A stretch of 64,000 bases of DNA from Chitinophaga agrisoli (GTDB lineage Bacteria; Bacteroidota; Bacteroidia; Chitinophagales; Chitinophagaceae), in assembly GCF_008386695.1 (NCBI RefSeq), contig NZ_VUOC01000002.1:1728481-1792480 (forward strand), written 5' to 3'. Below the pieces are notes generated by a model. That model searched no databases. It worked only from the letters and a program-made list of their open reading frames with translations, and was not told the DNA's origin. Of this stretch, positions 50,679-59,170 are shown in pieces (the stretch's first letter is position 1; each line of letters begins with the position of its first letter). The position numbers were made by a program, and so were the translations under genes.

Positions 50679-52475
50679 TCAACGCACCAGTGTGACAGTG
50701 CCTTTTAGCTGCTGTGCATGGTTATCCCTATCGAGATATGTACAAATGTAGATATAGGTTTGCTGGTCCTGGGGCTGATCTTTATAAACGCCATCCCATC
50801 CTGTTTTAGGATCAAAGCCTTCATAAATCACAGCCCCCCAGCGGTTATATATACGGATATGGTATTCGTGGATATCATCGTACACCTTTGGGCGGAACAC
50901 ATCGTTATTACCATCGCCATTAGGGCTAAACGCATTGGGCATCACCACCAGGCAATTGGGCGATGAACTGACCATACTAACCGTACCGGTAACGGTGCAG
51001 TGCCCCTGATCCTTTACCTCATAACTATAGTCGCCGGCCGCTAAGCGGCTAAAAACACTGTCCGTTTGCCACTCCCCCTCATTAATACGGTACTGGAAAG
51101 GCGGCGTGCCTCCCTGCACATGAGCGGTAAGCTGGCCATTGGATGCCTCTCCGCAACTGGGCGGCTCCACGGTCATGCCTGCCACGGGCATCCGGGAAGG
51201 GTCTACCGGCACTACTGCACTACCGGCGAGGGCGCATTGGTTATCATCCCTTATTTCGTAACTGTATAAAGAGTCTGGCAGGTTATTGAAAACGCTGTCC
51301 GTTTGCCAGGCGCCGGCATTGATACGGTATGCATAGGGCCGGGCCCCACCCTGTGCGTGCAGTTGCAACTGGCCGCTATGATCGCCCGGACAGGCCGCAG
51401 GCTTAACATCTTCGCGGGCGGAGAGCGGCGGAGGCGGCTGTACATCCAACTCAAAAGTATCCCCGCATACCTGTTGGTCCTGCACCAGCAATTGGTAACT
51501 GCCGGGAGAGATGTTCCGGATCACCGGGTCAGCAGCCGGGTGGCCGTTAAAGAGATACCGGTACGGCGGCATACCACCAGCCGCAGTAACGGTGATCTGG
51601 CTCTTATTATCATTATAACAGGAGGATGTTGCCACCTTTACCCTGGTTTGCAGGTCAGATTCTGCTATCACTACCTCTTTCGTGATCTGTAGCCCGTTGG
51701 CCGCTACAGCGGTGACCTGGTAGGTACCGGCAGGCACGTTCTCAATGCTGGCGGTATGATAATTACCGGGCGTCCAGGTATAGCTGAATGGGAATTTGCC
51801 GCCTTTTATGGTGATGGATGCGCTGCCGGTAGGCGCATTATTACAGGAGGGATGGCTGGTCACCTCCGCATCCGCCGTTTGACGGATAGTGGCGGATACA
51901 TTATCTATCAGCAGCGCCACCCCCACATCACTTTTTTTACAGATCTGCGTAGGATAGGCCCAGAGCGAAATATATTTAAAGCTTTTATGCGGTGTAAAGT
52001 TCACGTCATATTGTTTCCAGGCTTTATGTGTGAACTCGCCGGACATCCATAACAGCTCTGCCGTGTCGCCCGGGGCATTGCCGCCGAAAACAGCCAGGTT
52101 GCCGTAACAGTTGTTAAAGGAGTAAGTTTCCACATAGGCCAGGTCAAAGGACATATTATAATGCAGGCCGGCGTACAGGCTGTCCGGCAGCTTTTGACCA
52201 ATGCCTTCCATGATCTCCGCCCCGCTGTGCATGCCCACAAAGCGCTGGCCGTTAACAGGATGTGTATTAACGCCAAACATACCAGGTTGCACATCGGGCG
52301 TGCCGGCAGCCTTGTACCAGCCCGGCGGTACTTTGTTCTTACCGGGCGTGGCGCCTTCGAGCGATGGATTCTGTAAGTGAAGGTGCTGCGCCATGGCCGG
52401 CTTAGCAAAGCCGGCCAATAGCAACAGCCAATAGCCGCTGATAAAACATAGGCTAAATGATACCCGATTTTTCAT
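50679..52475 (-). CDS. secreted SprB-repeat protein with gliding-motility (CHU_C) C-terminal sorting domain
   Basis: A 598-residue exported protein. A signal peptide (about 1-29, ending AKPAMAQ) is followed by a beta-sandwich domain at about 30-205 (LQNPSLEGATPGKNKVPPGW, MHSGAEIMEGIGQKLP, YISLWAYPTQIC), which resembles carbohydrate-binding modules. Four SprB-like repeats span roughly 210-505 (each has C-x-x-x-x-x-G-x-I/L and Y-x-I-x-D/G motifs). The CHU_C domain at the end (VMPNAFSPNGDGNNDVFRP, IYNRWGAVIYEG, GWDG) routes type B cargo through the type IX secretion system. The ATG at 52475 gives a normal signal; the upstream ATG at 52505 does not. Confidence 0.92.
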   Translation of the reverse strand: MKNRVSFSLCFISGYWLLLLAGFAKPAMAQHLHLQNPSLEGATPGKNKVPPGWYKAAGTPDVQPGMFGVNTHPVNGQRFVGMHSGAEIMEGIGQKLPDSLYAGLHYNMSFDLAYVETYSFNNCYGNLAVFGGNAPGDTAELLWMSGEFTHKAWKQYDVNFTPHKSFKYISLWAYPTQICKKSDVGVALLIDNVSATIRQTADAEVTSHPSCNNAPTGSASITIKGGKFPFSYTWTPGNYHTASIENVPAGTYQVTAVAANGLQITKEVVIAESDLQTRVKVATSSCYNDNKSQITVTAAGGMPPYRYLFNGHPAADPVIRNISPGSYQLLVQDQQVCGDTFELDVQPPPPLSAREDVKPAACPGDHSGQLQLHAQGGARPYAYRINAGAWQTDSVFNNLPDSLYSYEIRDDNQCALAGSAVVPVDPSRMPVAGMTVEPPSCGEASNGQLTAHVQGGTPPFQYRINEGEWQTDSVFSRLAAGDYSYEVKDQGHCTVTGTVSMVSSSPNCLVVMPNAFSPNGDGNNDVFRPKVYDDIHEYHIRIYNRWGAVIYEGFDPKTGWDGVYKDQPQDQQTYIYICTYLDRDNHAQQLKGTVTLVR

Positions 52476-52628
52476 AAAGAATGGTTTCCAACAAGGTGGT
52501 TTCATAGGATAGTCAATAAATTTATTTGCCGTGCAACAGCAAATGCTCAGACAATATGGTTACAGGGTGGCTCCCGCCACCTGCTTAATGTTGTGTTTCT
52601 CCGCGTTGGAAGCGGATTTTCGAAGCGC

Positions 52629-52636
52629 CAAAACTA
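52629..52636 (-). promoter_or_regulatory. -7 element upstream of the CHU_C gene
   Basis: TAGTTTTG on the minus strand matches TAnnTTTG and predicts a start near 52622, giving a leader of about 147 bases. The surrounding 371-base gap (52476-52846) also holds a short GGTGGC / GCCACC hairpin (52565-52583) in that leader. No exact promoter was found for the plus-strand gene, only a TAACTTTA at 52743-52750. Confidence 0.4.
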
Positions 52637-52846
52637 CAAATAAAGGCTACAGGCTGTTTTCCCTCATTCCAGTAAAATAAGGCGGTATATATGTTAAGGA
52701 TTTGTGAAATAGTGCATGATCGCGGGCAAACGGTATTTTGCGTAACTTTATATTGTTATAGGGGGACCAGGCGTTATAACTATATCCTAAAGGCCGCCCG
52801 TATTGGGAGAAAAAATGTAAGTTTACCTGTAAAACGCGACACCCGC

Positions 52847-53551
52847 ATGAAGAACAAGCTGCCTCCTGTTACAGCTACCTATTTTATTACCCTCATAAAG
52901 GATTATCTGAAAGGTACCCGGACGAAGCAGGAAATCTTAACAGAAACATCCTGGTTATTACAACCCCAGGCAGGCAGTTCTGAGCTTACACATATACTGG
53001 TCTCCGCTGCACGCGATATTAACGAACAGTTTCATGATGAAGTGGTATCACAGCTTTCCTATGCGGCAGATACCGCCCCTACACGGCCAGGGCTTATACA
53101 TCAGCTGGAGGCCTGCATTAACGGCCATATATCACCGGAAGTATTACAGGATTGGGCTACCTGGCATTTGACGGCAGAATCGGAAGATGTGCAGTTTGCA
53201 GATGCTGCAGTGGAGTATTTCTGTTTTCACTGGCTGCCGGCGCAGCAGGCGGTTTCGGCTAAACAACTGCGGCGGGCGGTGGAGATATTACGGTTAAATA
53301 CCGGCAATGTGCTCAAGGACCGGATTGCGTTGACCCTACTAACGGAAAAGGAGCGGCAGCATTTTTTGTTCTTTTTACGCGATTATATCGATCATCATAA
53401 AGCCCCGGATGAGCTGGACCTGTACCTGGTGCAGAAACTGGGCATGGATCATCAGAGTTTCCCCTATATGCAGGAATTACAGGCGGTGGCCATGGGCCGG
53501 GAGCAGCTGGAAACGCTGCTGGAGAAGGCCTGTTTGGTAGCGGGTAATTGA
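52847..53551 (+). CDS. hypothetical helical protein
   Basis: A 234-residue cytoplasmic protein of unknown function, predicted to be largely helical (LEACINGHISPEVLQDWATWHL, LRRAVEILRLNTGNVLKDRIAL, MQELQAVAMGREQLETLLEKA). No signal peptide, membrane segment, cysteine cluster or catalytic motif was recognised. The ATG at 52847 (MKNKLPPVTATYFITL) is preferred; in-frame starts further up pass through low-complexity intergenic sequence. It converges on the DUF4412 gene, with 8 bases between stops. Confidence 0.6.
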   Translation: MKNKLPPVTATYFITLIKDYLKGTRTKQEILTETSWLLQPQAGSSELTHILVSAARDINEQFHDEVVSQLSYAADTAPTRPGLIHQLEACINGHISPEVLQDWATWHLTAESEDVQFADAAVEYFCFHWLPAQQAVSAKQLRRAVEILRLNTGNVLKDRIALTLLTEKERQHFLFFLRDYIDHHKAPDELDLYLVQKLGMDHQSFPYMQELQAVAMGREQLETLLEKACLVAGN

Positions 53552-53559
53552 CTGCTTTC

Positions 53560-54435
53560 CTATTTAATAATATCCGCAATATTTACTTTCCTGGGCTCCC
53601 CCATAATGATCTCTGAAGTGGTCGTATATACCTTATCCCCGTTCCCGTACTCCAGGTACATTTCCAGGGGCAGCACTACCGGCGCATAAGAGCCTTCTAT
53701 CTGCATTTTTTCTATCTGGATCTTGTATTTATCCGGTATTACGCCATAGGCGTGGAAAAGCGTGTGCGGTTCCTGCGGCACCCAAACATGGGCGGTTACC
53801 AGGGCATGGCTGGTACCCTGGGCGTTTACGCGAGGATCATCTTTCAGGTTCTGGGCTACATATTCCTCACAGGCTACTCCGGCGATCACTTTTTTATTGC
53901 CGGTGCGCAGCAGCTGGCTTACATAGCCGGTCTCTCCGGGAAATACCGGCTCCATATGCTCCAGGTCCAGCCGCTGTTTTTCGCCGCTGGCCACGCGGTT
54001 AATGGCGGTAATACTAAGCTGCGACTCATGCAGAAAGTCTGCGTAGAAATAATATTTCGCAGCCGTGCTTTTGCTGGTCATTTGTATGCTGAACTGCGGC
54101 AGGCTGCTGCTGTAATAGATCACGATATCCTGTCCGCCGTCTTTTACCACTTCGTTATTACCGGTGATAGCGGTGCTTTCCTGGTATACGGCCACATCAA
54201 ACACAAAGGAAGAGTCGATCCGGAGGCTATCATCCCCGCCAATGACAAGGGATGGGTTCACTTTGGGCGCCGGCGCCGCCAGGGGATCGCCTTCCGCCGC
54301 CGCTTCGCTTTCTGCGGGGGCGGGCGCCTGTTCGCTTTTACCCTTGATCTTATCCGTCATTTTTTTAAGCCACTGGGCCTGCAGGGAGGGAATAAACACG
54401 GTGCACCACACCAATATTAATAGCGGTTTTTTCAT
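53560..54435 (-). CDS. DUF4412-like secreted protein
   Basis: A 291-residue protein with a signal peptide (MKKPLLILVWCTVFIPSLQAQ). A lysine-rich stretch (WLKKMTDKIKGKSEQAPAPAES) and an Ala/Glu-rich linker follow, then a beta-rich domain (VIYYSSSLPQFSIQMTSKSTA, KKVIAGVACEEYVAQNLKDD, VWVPQEPHTLFHAYG) like DUF4412/LolA-type periplasmic proteins. Function is unknown; the fold suggests a lipid- or hydrophobic-ligand binding role. The ATG at 54435 gives the signal peptide. Confidence 0.75.
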   Translation of the reverse strand: MKKPLLILVWCTVFIPSLQAQWLKKMTDKIKGKSEQAPAPAESEAAAEGDPLAAPAPKVNPSLVIGGDDSLRIDSSFVFDVAVYQESTAITGNNEVVKDGGQDIVIYYSSSLPQFSIQMTSKSTAAKYYFYADFLHESQLSITAINRVASGEKQRLDLEHMEPVFPGETGYVSQLLRTGNKKVIAGVACEEYVAQNLKDDPRVNAQGTSHALVTAHVWVPQEPHTLFHAYGVIPDKYKIQIEKMQIEGSYAPVVLPLEMYLEYGNGDKVYTTTSEIIMGEPRKVNIADIIK

Positions 54436-54571
54436 AGGAAGGACGTAGTATTTCAGGAGCAATATACAAATTATAAAAATTATATATAAAGTCCTTATGT
54501 CCAGTGGGAGTGCAGGCCGTTGGTGACCAGGCGTGAATAAGGCCTGGCAGCCTGCCGTTCATGCACGCTTT

Positions 54572-54865
54572 TTATCTCCAGCGGCCCCGCTCCCACTGCC
54601 AGCCATTACGTACAGCGCGCCAATGGCCGGGATGATAAGCACGGCCACGGCGGGGAGTTACCCAGTAACCGGGACGGTAGGTATAACCGCCATGTTGCCA
54701 GATATAATCACCATCCACCCAAACCGCACCCGGACGGGGCGCAACAGGGCGTACCACTACAGGGGCCGGCGGCCTGGTAGCCACTATGCCTACCCGCGGC
54801 GCGCAGGACATTAACATACCCGTTAACGTTACAGCCAGTATAGTCAATTTTGTTGATCGTTCCAT
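54572..54865 (-). CDS. small YXWGXW-repeat-like lipoprotein
   Basis: A 97-residue lipoprotein: signal LTILAVTLTGMLMSC, then a proline/valine-rich linker (TRPPAPVVVRPVAPRP) and short aromatic repeats (VWVDGDYIWQHGGYTYRPGYWV, GRAYHPGHWRAVRNGWQWERGRW). Tandem G/H-x-W and Y-x-P-G-x-W units are typical of small envelope proteins of the YXWGXW group. The strongly basic C-terminus suggests contact with peptidoglycan or polyanions. Function is not known. Confidence 0.8.
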   Translation of the reverse strand: MERSTKLTILAVTLTGMLMSCAPRVGIVATRPPAPVVVRPVAPRPGAVWVDGDYIWQHGGYTYRPGYWVTPRRGRAYHPGHWRAVRNGWQWERGRWR

Positions 54866-54939
54866 GGTCTTGCGTTTTTAGTAAGACCCGGTCAATGTGG
54901 GATGGTTTAATGAAGGAAGTGTGAAAGAATGTTAACGGA

Positions 54940-55923
54940 TCAGCTTACCATGAGGCTGCAACCGCGCAGCGCGGAGTTATCCAGGCGGCCCAATACCTCA
55001 AAGCTGCCATCGTCATACAACTTGCCAATATCTTCCGTGGCGATGAACGCGCACGAATATACGTTGGCCAGGTCTATAATGTTCATGACGCCCGCAGACC
55101 TGCCGGTGAACAGTTCAAAGGGATCATTCTCATCGCGCAGCAGCACTTTCATCCACGGCGGCGTGGTAAAAATGCCTTTGCCATAGGAGTAAGCCTGGGA
55201 TAACAGCTCCGTCATGCCGTATTCTGCGTGTACGGTATTTACTCCCAGCTTCTGCTGCAGGAAGGCATGTACCTGCTCACGCGTCCATTCTTCGCGGCGG
55301 CCTTTCATGCCGCCCGTTTCCATAACAATGGTATGTTGGAGGGAGAGGGTGTATTTCTCTGCAAAGTCCAGCAGGCCAAAAGTAACCCCTATCAGCAGCA
55401 CTTTTTGCCCGCGGGCTTCCAACTCCTGCAGCTGGGTATACAGCTTCTCATGCTCATAAAGGTAAAACCCGCTGCCGGCATGGCCGCTGCGGCGGATCAT
55501 CTCCTGCACCATCACCACCAGGGAGGAATGCTGTCTTTCCAGGTAGGAGGGCAACAGCCCTACCACCACATAGTCCGATACCGGGCCATAAAACTGCTCA
55601 AAGGCGGTGATAAAACTGCGCTCATACAGGGAGGCGTCCTTTACCAGGTGACGGCTGTTCACCGTTTGGGTAGTACCGCTGCTTTCAAATACCAGCTCCG
55701 GCTCAAAGGTTCCGCTTACCACCTGGTGGGTCTTAAAGAACTGTATGGGCAGAAAAGGGATGCCGGTAATGGCGTTTACGCTGCCGGGCTGTATACGCAA
55801 GGCATCTGTATAGGCCCGGTACAGGGCATTATGCTGGTACTGGTACCGGAACAGGTCCAGCGCTGCCGGTTCAAAATCCGGCGCCTGCAAGTTAAAAATA
55901 CGTTCCGGGGATAGGCCGTTCAT
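54940..55923 (-). CDS. LuxE-like acyl-protein synthetase (ANL superfamily)
   Basis: A 327-residue adenylate-forming enzyme resembling LuxE. The P-loop-like SSGTTQTVNSRHLVKD near residue 90 is the AMP-binding signature, VVVGLLPSYLERQHSSLVVMVQEMI follows, and the C-terminal half has VHAEYGMTELLSQAYSYG, the Y-G-M-T-E adenylation motif. LuxE activates fatty acids for transfer to a protein thiol. In Bacteroidota the substrate is unknown and no luminescence genes are near. Promoter TAACTTTG lies at 55952-55945, with a leader of only about 15 bases. Confidence 0.87.
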   Translation of the reverse strand: MNGLSPERIFNLQAPDFEPAALDLFRYQYQHNALYRAYTDALRIQPGSVNAITGIPFLPIQFFKTHQVVSGTFEPELVFESSGTTQTVNSRHLVKDASLYERSFITAFEQFYGPVSDYVVVGLLPSYLERQHSSLVVMVQEMIRRSGHAGSGFYLYEHEKLYTQLQELEARGQKVLLIGVTFGLLDFAEKYTLSLQHTIVMETGGMKGRREEWTREQVHAFLQQKLGVNTVHAEYGMTELLSQAYSYGKGIFTTPPWMKVLLRDENDPFELFTGRSAGVMNIIDLANVYSCAFIATEDIGKLYDDGSFEVLGRLDNSALRGCSLMVS

Positions 55924-55944
55924 CTAATAGTTTTAAAAACCGCA

Positions 55945-55952
55945 CAAAGTTA
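55945..55952 (-). promoter_or_regulatory. -7 element of the LuxE-like gene
   Basis: TAACTTTG on the minus strand matches TAnnTTTG, 21 bases before the ATG. A TTTG lies 14 bases further upstream (55967-55970), closer than the usual 18-20. Confidence 0.55.
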
Positions 55953-56009
55953 CGCCGCCGGGGTAACAAAAGGCGCCCTAAACCCGTTATTAATGTAAAA
56001 TAATTAACG

Positions 56010-56017
56010 TACGTTTG
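56010..56017 (+). promoter_or_regulatory. -7 element directly before the small lipoprotein gene
   Basis: TACGTTTG matches TAnnTTTG and ends 4 bases before the ATG at 56022. If used, the mRNA would be leaderless or nearly so. Confidence 0.4.
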
Positions 56018-56021
56018 TTAT

Positions 56022-56465
56022 ATGAAGAAACTACTCTCATTATCGGCGGTAGCCTGCCTTTTAATGGTCGCCTGTTCAAAAGACAGCATTGGCACCAAAC
56101 CAGTGTTGACCTTCAAGTCCTATTCCCAACCAGTAGTTGATTTAACGAATAGCGAGAGCGGATTACAGGCATTTTTTCAGATCCAGGATGGCGATGGCGA
56201 CATTGAGAACGGTTTTTGGGTGCAGACCTTCTTTGACAGCGTTACGGATAGCCTCAATTTTGAGCGTAAACAAATGCCAAATATAGATGCGCATGTGGGT
56301 GGCAAGGTAGATGCGGAAGTGATCCTTACACTGGATAACATCAGCTTATCACCGCCCAATAATACAGTACCTGACAGCATCCATTTCCGGATCTATGTAG
56401 AGGATAATGCCGGTAACAAAAGTGATACGATCACTACGCCCAAGGTGGCGCTCTTAAAGCAATGA
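56022..56465 (+). CDS. small secreted lipoprotein of unknown function
   Basis: A 147-residue lipoprotein: MKKLLSLSAVACLLMVACSK with the lipobox LMVAC, then a beta-rich domain of immunoglobulin-like character (LQAFFQIQDGDGDIENGFWV, DAEVILTLDNISLS, SIHFRIYVEDNAGNKSDTI). The D-G-D-G-D motif may bind calcium. No family name is offered. It ends in a clear terminator and is transcribed alone. Confidence 0.75.
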   Translation: MKKLLSLSAVACLLMVACSKDSIGTKPVLTFKSYSQPVVDLTNSESGLQAFFQIQDGDGDIENGFWVQTFFDSVTDSLNFERKQMPNIDAHVGGKVDAEVILTLDNISLSPPNNTVPDSIHFRIYVEDNAGNKSDTITTPKVALLKQ

Positions 56466-56486
56466 TCTTATTCCGCATAAAACGGG

Positions 56487-56522
56487 AGGCTGTATCACCT
56501 GGTGGTACAGCCTTTTATTTTT
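56487..56522 (+). terminator. intrinsic terminator after the small lipoprotein gene
   Basis: AGGCTGTA / TACAGCCT, an 8-bp perfect stem with inner CACC/GGTG pairing, followed by TTTATTTTT, 22 bases after the stop codon. Confidence 0.9.
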
Positions 56523-56551
56523 GATACATCCTCTTTTATTTTTTAGCTTTA
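56520..56551 (+). promoter_or_regulatory. candidate promoter of the carboxylase beta gene
   Basis: TTTG (56520-56523), 20 bases, then TAGCTTTA (56544-56551), one mismatch from TAnnTTTG. It overlaps the T-tail of the preceding terminator. The predicted leader is about 110 bases. Confidence 0.4.
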
Positions 56552-56669
56552 CCCACTTTTTATTAAAGCCGGCATCCGGCAGCAAAACAGTCCGCAGCAA
56601 GGGCATGTGCAACGAGAGGGGGGACTGATACCCTGCCCGCCCAACCTGCCGGCGGCAAACCAAACGAGC

Positions 56670-58208
56670 ATGGATAAAATAGCGCTACTACAGAGCATGA
56701 TCGCCGAAGCCGCACTGGGCGGAGGCGAAGTCCGGATTGCATCCCAACATAAAAAAGGCAAGCTTACCGCCAGGGAGCGCCTGCAGCTGCTGCTGGACGA
56801 AGGCTCTTTTGAGGAGCTGGACATGCTGGTGGCCAACCGCAACCGCGGCCTTACGGCAGACCAGGAGCAGTTCCTGGGCGATGGCGTGGTAACCGGCTAC
56901 GGTACCATCCATGGCCGCCTGGTATATGTATTTTCCCAGGATTTTACCGTATACGGCGGCAGCCTTTCCGAGCCCCACGCCCGCAAGATCTGCAAGGTCA
57001 TGGACCTGGCCATGGAGAACGGAGCGCCTATAATTGGCCTTAACGACAGCGGAGGCGCACGTATACAGGAAGGCGTAGTAAGCCTGGGCGGTTATGCGGA
57101 TATCTTTTACCGCAACACCCGCGCATCTGGCGTAATACCGCAGATCTCCGCCGTAATGGGCCCCTGTGCCGGCGGCGCGGTATACTCCCCTGCTATTACA
57201 GATTTTATATTGATGGTTGAGCAAACCTCTTATATGTTTGTAACAGGCCCCAACGTGGTAAAGACCGTTACCCATGAAGAGGTGACCGCCGAAGAACTGG
57301 GCGGCGCGCAAACACATGCCACTAAAAGCGGCGTTACGCATTTTGCCTGCGCCAATGAAGTGGAGTGTATCCAATACATTAAACGCCTGCTGAAATACGT
57401 GCCGCAGAACTGTGAGGAAGACGCGCCGGTATACCCTTATGAGCCCGGCCAGGAAGCCAGGGAAGCGCTGAATAATATTATACCGCTGCATCCTAACCAG
57501 CCTTATGATATGAAGGAAGTGATCGCGCAGATCACGGATGCAGACAGCTTCTTTGAAGTGCACAGCGGTTTTGCGGAGAACATCATTGTAGGCTTTGCCC
57601 TGATTGCTGGCCGCAGCATTGGTATTGTAGCCAACCAACCGGCCCACCTGGCCGGCGTGCTGGATATACACGCCTCCGTAAAGGCCGCACGCTTTACCCG
57701 CTTCTGCGACGCATTTAATATTCCGCTGCTGGTACTGGTAGATGTACCGGGCTTTTTGCCGGGCACAGACCAGGAATGGAATGCCATCATCACCAACGGC
57801 GCTAAACTGTTATTTGCCCTTAGCGAAGCTACCGTGCCTAAAATTACCGTCACCACCCGCAAAGCCTATGGCGGCGCTTATTGTGTGATGAATTCCAAAC
57901 ATATTGGCGCAGACCTGAACTTTGCATTTCCGCAGGCGGAGATTGCCGTTATGGGGCCTAAAGGCGCAGTAGAGATCATCTATAAAAAAGAGATAGACGC
58001 TGCTCCAAATCCGGAAGCGCGTATGAATGAACTGGTAGCAGATTATACAGAAAGATTTGCCAATCCTTACCTGGCAGCGGAAAAGGGATATATTGATGAA
58101 GTCATCATCCCGGATCAGACCCGCATTAAATTAATAAAAGGCTTTAAAATGCTTGAAAATAAGGTAGTGACCATGCCCAGGAAAAAGCATGGAAATATAC
58201 CACTTTGA
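56670..58208 (+). CDS. acyl-CoA carboxylase beta subunit (propionyl-CoA carboxylase type)
   Basis: A 512-residue carboxyltransferase that moves carboxyl from carboxybiotin to an acyl-CoA, most likely propionyl-CoA. The N-terminal half has [38 protein letters not shown] and [14 protein letters not shown], and the C-terminal half has [23 protein letters not shown] and [20 protein letters not shown], hallmarks of the PccB/MmdA group. No biotin carboxylase or biotin carrier gene lies beside it, so partners are encoded elsewhere. The ATG at 56670 ([10 protein letters not shown]) fits the family; an in-frame ATG at 56607 does not. Confidence 0.93.
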   Translation: MDKIALLQSMIAEAALGGGEVRIASQHKKGKLTARERLQLLLDEGSFEELDMLVANRNRGLTADQEQFLGDGVVTGYGTIHGRLVYVFSQDFTVYGGSLSEPHARKICKVMDLAMENGAPIIGLNDSGGARIQEGVVSLGGYADIFYRNTRASGVIPQISAVMGPCAGGAVYSPAITDFILMVEQTSYMFVTGPNVVKTVTHEEVTAEELGGAQTHATKSGVTHFACANEVECIQYIKRLLKYVPQNCEEDAPVYPYEPGQEAREALNNIIPLHPNQPYDMKEVIAQITDADSFFEVHSGFAENIIVGFALIAGRSIGIVANQPAHLAGVLDIHASVKAARFTRFCDAFNIPLLVLVDVPGFLPGTDQEWNAIITNGAKLLFALSEATVPKITVTTRKAYGGAYCVMNSKHIGADLNFAFPQAEIAVMGPKGAVEIIYKKEIDAAPNPEARMNELVADYTERFANPYLAAEKGYIDEVIIPDQTRIKLIKGFKMLENKVVTMPRKKHGNIPL

Positions 58209-58262
58209 TAATGTGTGGATGTGCAGCATTTGTACATCCACACATCTGCACATTAGCGAATT

Positions 58263-59102
58263 ATGTTGAAGTCCCTGTTTAATTTCCTGCTATTCAGCTC
58301 CATTTACATAGCGTTGTGCGCGGTGATAATGGTGTGGCAAACCAATGTTATACTGGGTTTGCATTATGATTACCTTACCTATAACGCGTTTGTTTTCTTT
58401 TCTACCATCTGCAGCTATAATTTCCATTGGTACCTGACGCCATTAACGGCATCCGGGTCTGAGCGCCTGCATTGGGGCGACCGGCACCGGACCATGCAGA
58501 TCGTATTCTACGTAATTGGCGCTGTAGGCGCGCTGTACTTTTTCTGGCAGCTGCGTATGCACTGGCTGCCATTGACCGGGGGCGCTGTGCTCACCTTCCT
58601 GTACTCCGCGCCTAAACTGCCGCAACGGGCCTTTGTATGGCTGCGTAAGATAGCCGTTGGCAAAACACTGTTCCTTACCTCTGTGTGGACATATGTCACC
58701 ACGCTGCTGCCATTCTTTATAAGCCCGGCGCCGTTTACCTGGTATGTAGTGTTCTTTACCCTGCACCGCTTATTCCTCATCTTTGCGATCTGTATATTGT
58801 TTGACTACCGGGATGTGGAATCTGACCGGGAAGAGGGCATCCGGACCATTACTACCCTGCTGCCTGACAAACACCTGTTCAAGGTATATTATATCGTGCT
58901 GGGGCTCTCTGCGCTGACCGCTCTGCTGTTGTGGCCCATTACCACGCCCGCTGTGGTAGGCACGCTGCTGGCGCCTGTACTGATCACTGCATTGCTTACA
59001 CGCAAGGCCATCAGGGACAAGTCTGATTACATGTATTATTTTGTACTGGACGGGCTGATGATGTTCTCCGCCGTATTACATTTACTGCTGGGATGCTGGT
59101 GA
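58263..59102 (+). CDS. UbiA-like prenyltransferase family membrane protein
   Basis: A 279-residue protein with about eight hydrophobic helices. The second aspartate-rich motif of UbiA enzymes is present (LFDYRDVESDREEGIRTI, D-x-x-D-x-x-x-D), but the first (N-x-x-x-D) region reads CSYNFHWYL and keeps only the Asn. Such divergent UbiA homologues are common in Bacteroidota and may not be active prenyltransferases. It follows the carboxylase gene by 54 bases and ends before the M42 promoter. Confidence 0.75.
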   Translation: MLKSLFNFLLFSSIYIALCAVIMVWQTNVILGLHYDYLTYNAFVFFSTICSYNFHWYLTPLTASGSERLHWGDRHRTMQIVFYVIGAVGALYFFWQLRMHWLPLTGGAVLTFLYSAPKLPQRAFVWLRKIAVGKTLFLTSVWTYVTTLLPFFISPAPFTWYVVFFTLHRLFLIFAICILFDYRDVESDREEGIRTITTLLPDKHLFKVYYIVLGLSALTALLLWPITTPAVVGTLLAPVLITALLTRKAIRDKSDYMYYFVLDGLMMFSAVLHLLLGCW

Positions 59103-59117
59103 TATTGATCAGACGCC

Positions 59118-59147
59118 TTTGTGCTTTCCGCTATTTCCTTACTTTTG
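59118..59147 (+). promoter_or_regulatory. promoter of the M42 peptidase gene
   Basis: TTTG (59118-59121), 18 bases, then TACTTTTG (59140-59147), an exact TAnnTTTG. This is one of the best-formed promoters in the window. Start predicted near 59154, leader about 17 bases. Confidence 0.75.
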
Positions 59148-59170
59148 TCCGATAATATAGATTGAGAATC

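Noticed and set aside
51000-51330. Near-identical DNA segments within the CHU_C gene
   Set aside because: They encode the equivalent position (WQTDSVF) of adjacent SprB-like repeats and reflect domain duplication inside the gene, not a mobile or regulatory repeat.
52565-52583. Riboswitch in the leader of the CHU_C gene
   Set aside because: Only one short GGTGGC/GCCACC stem is present; none of the conserved boxes of cobalamin or other riboswitches could be recognised.
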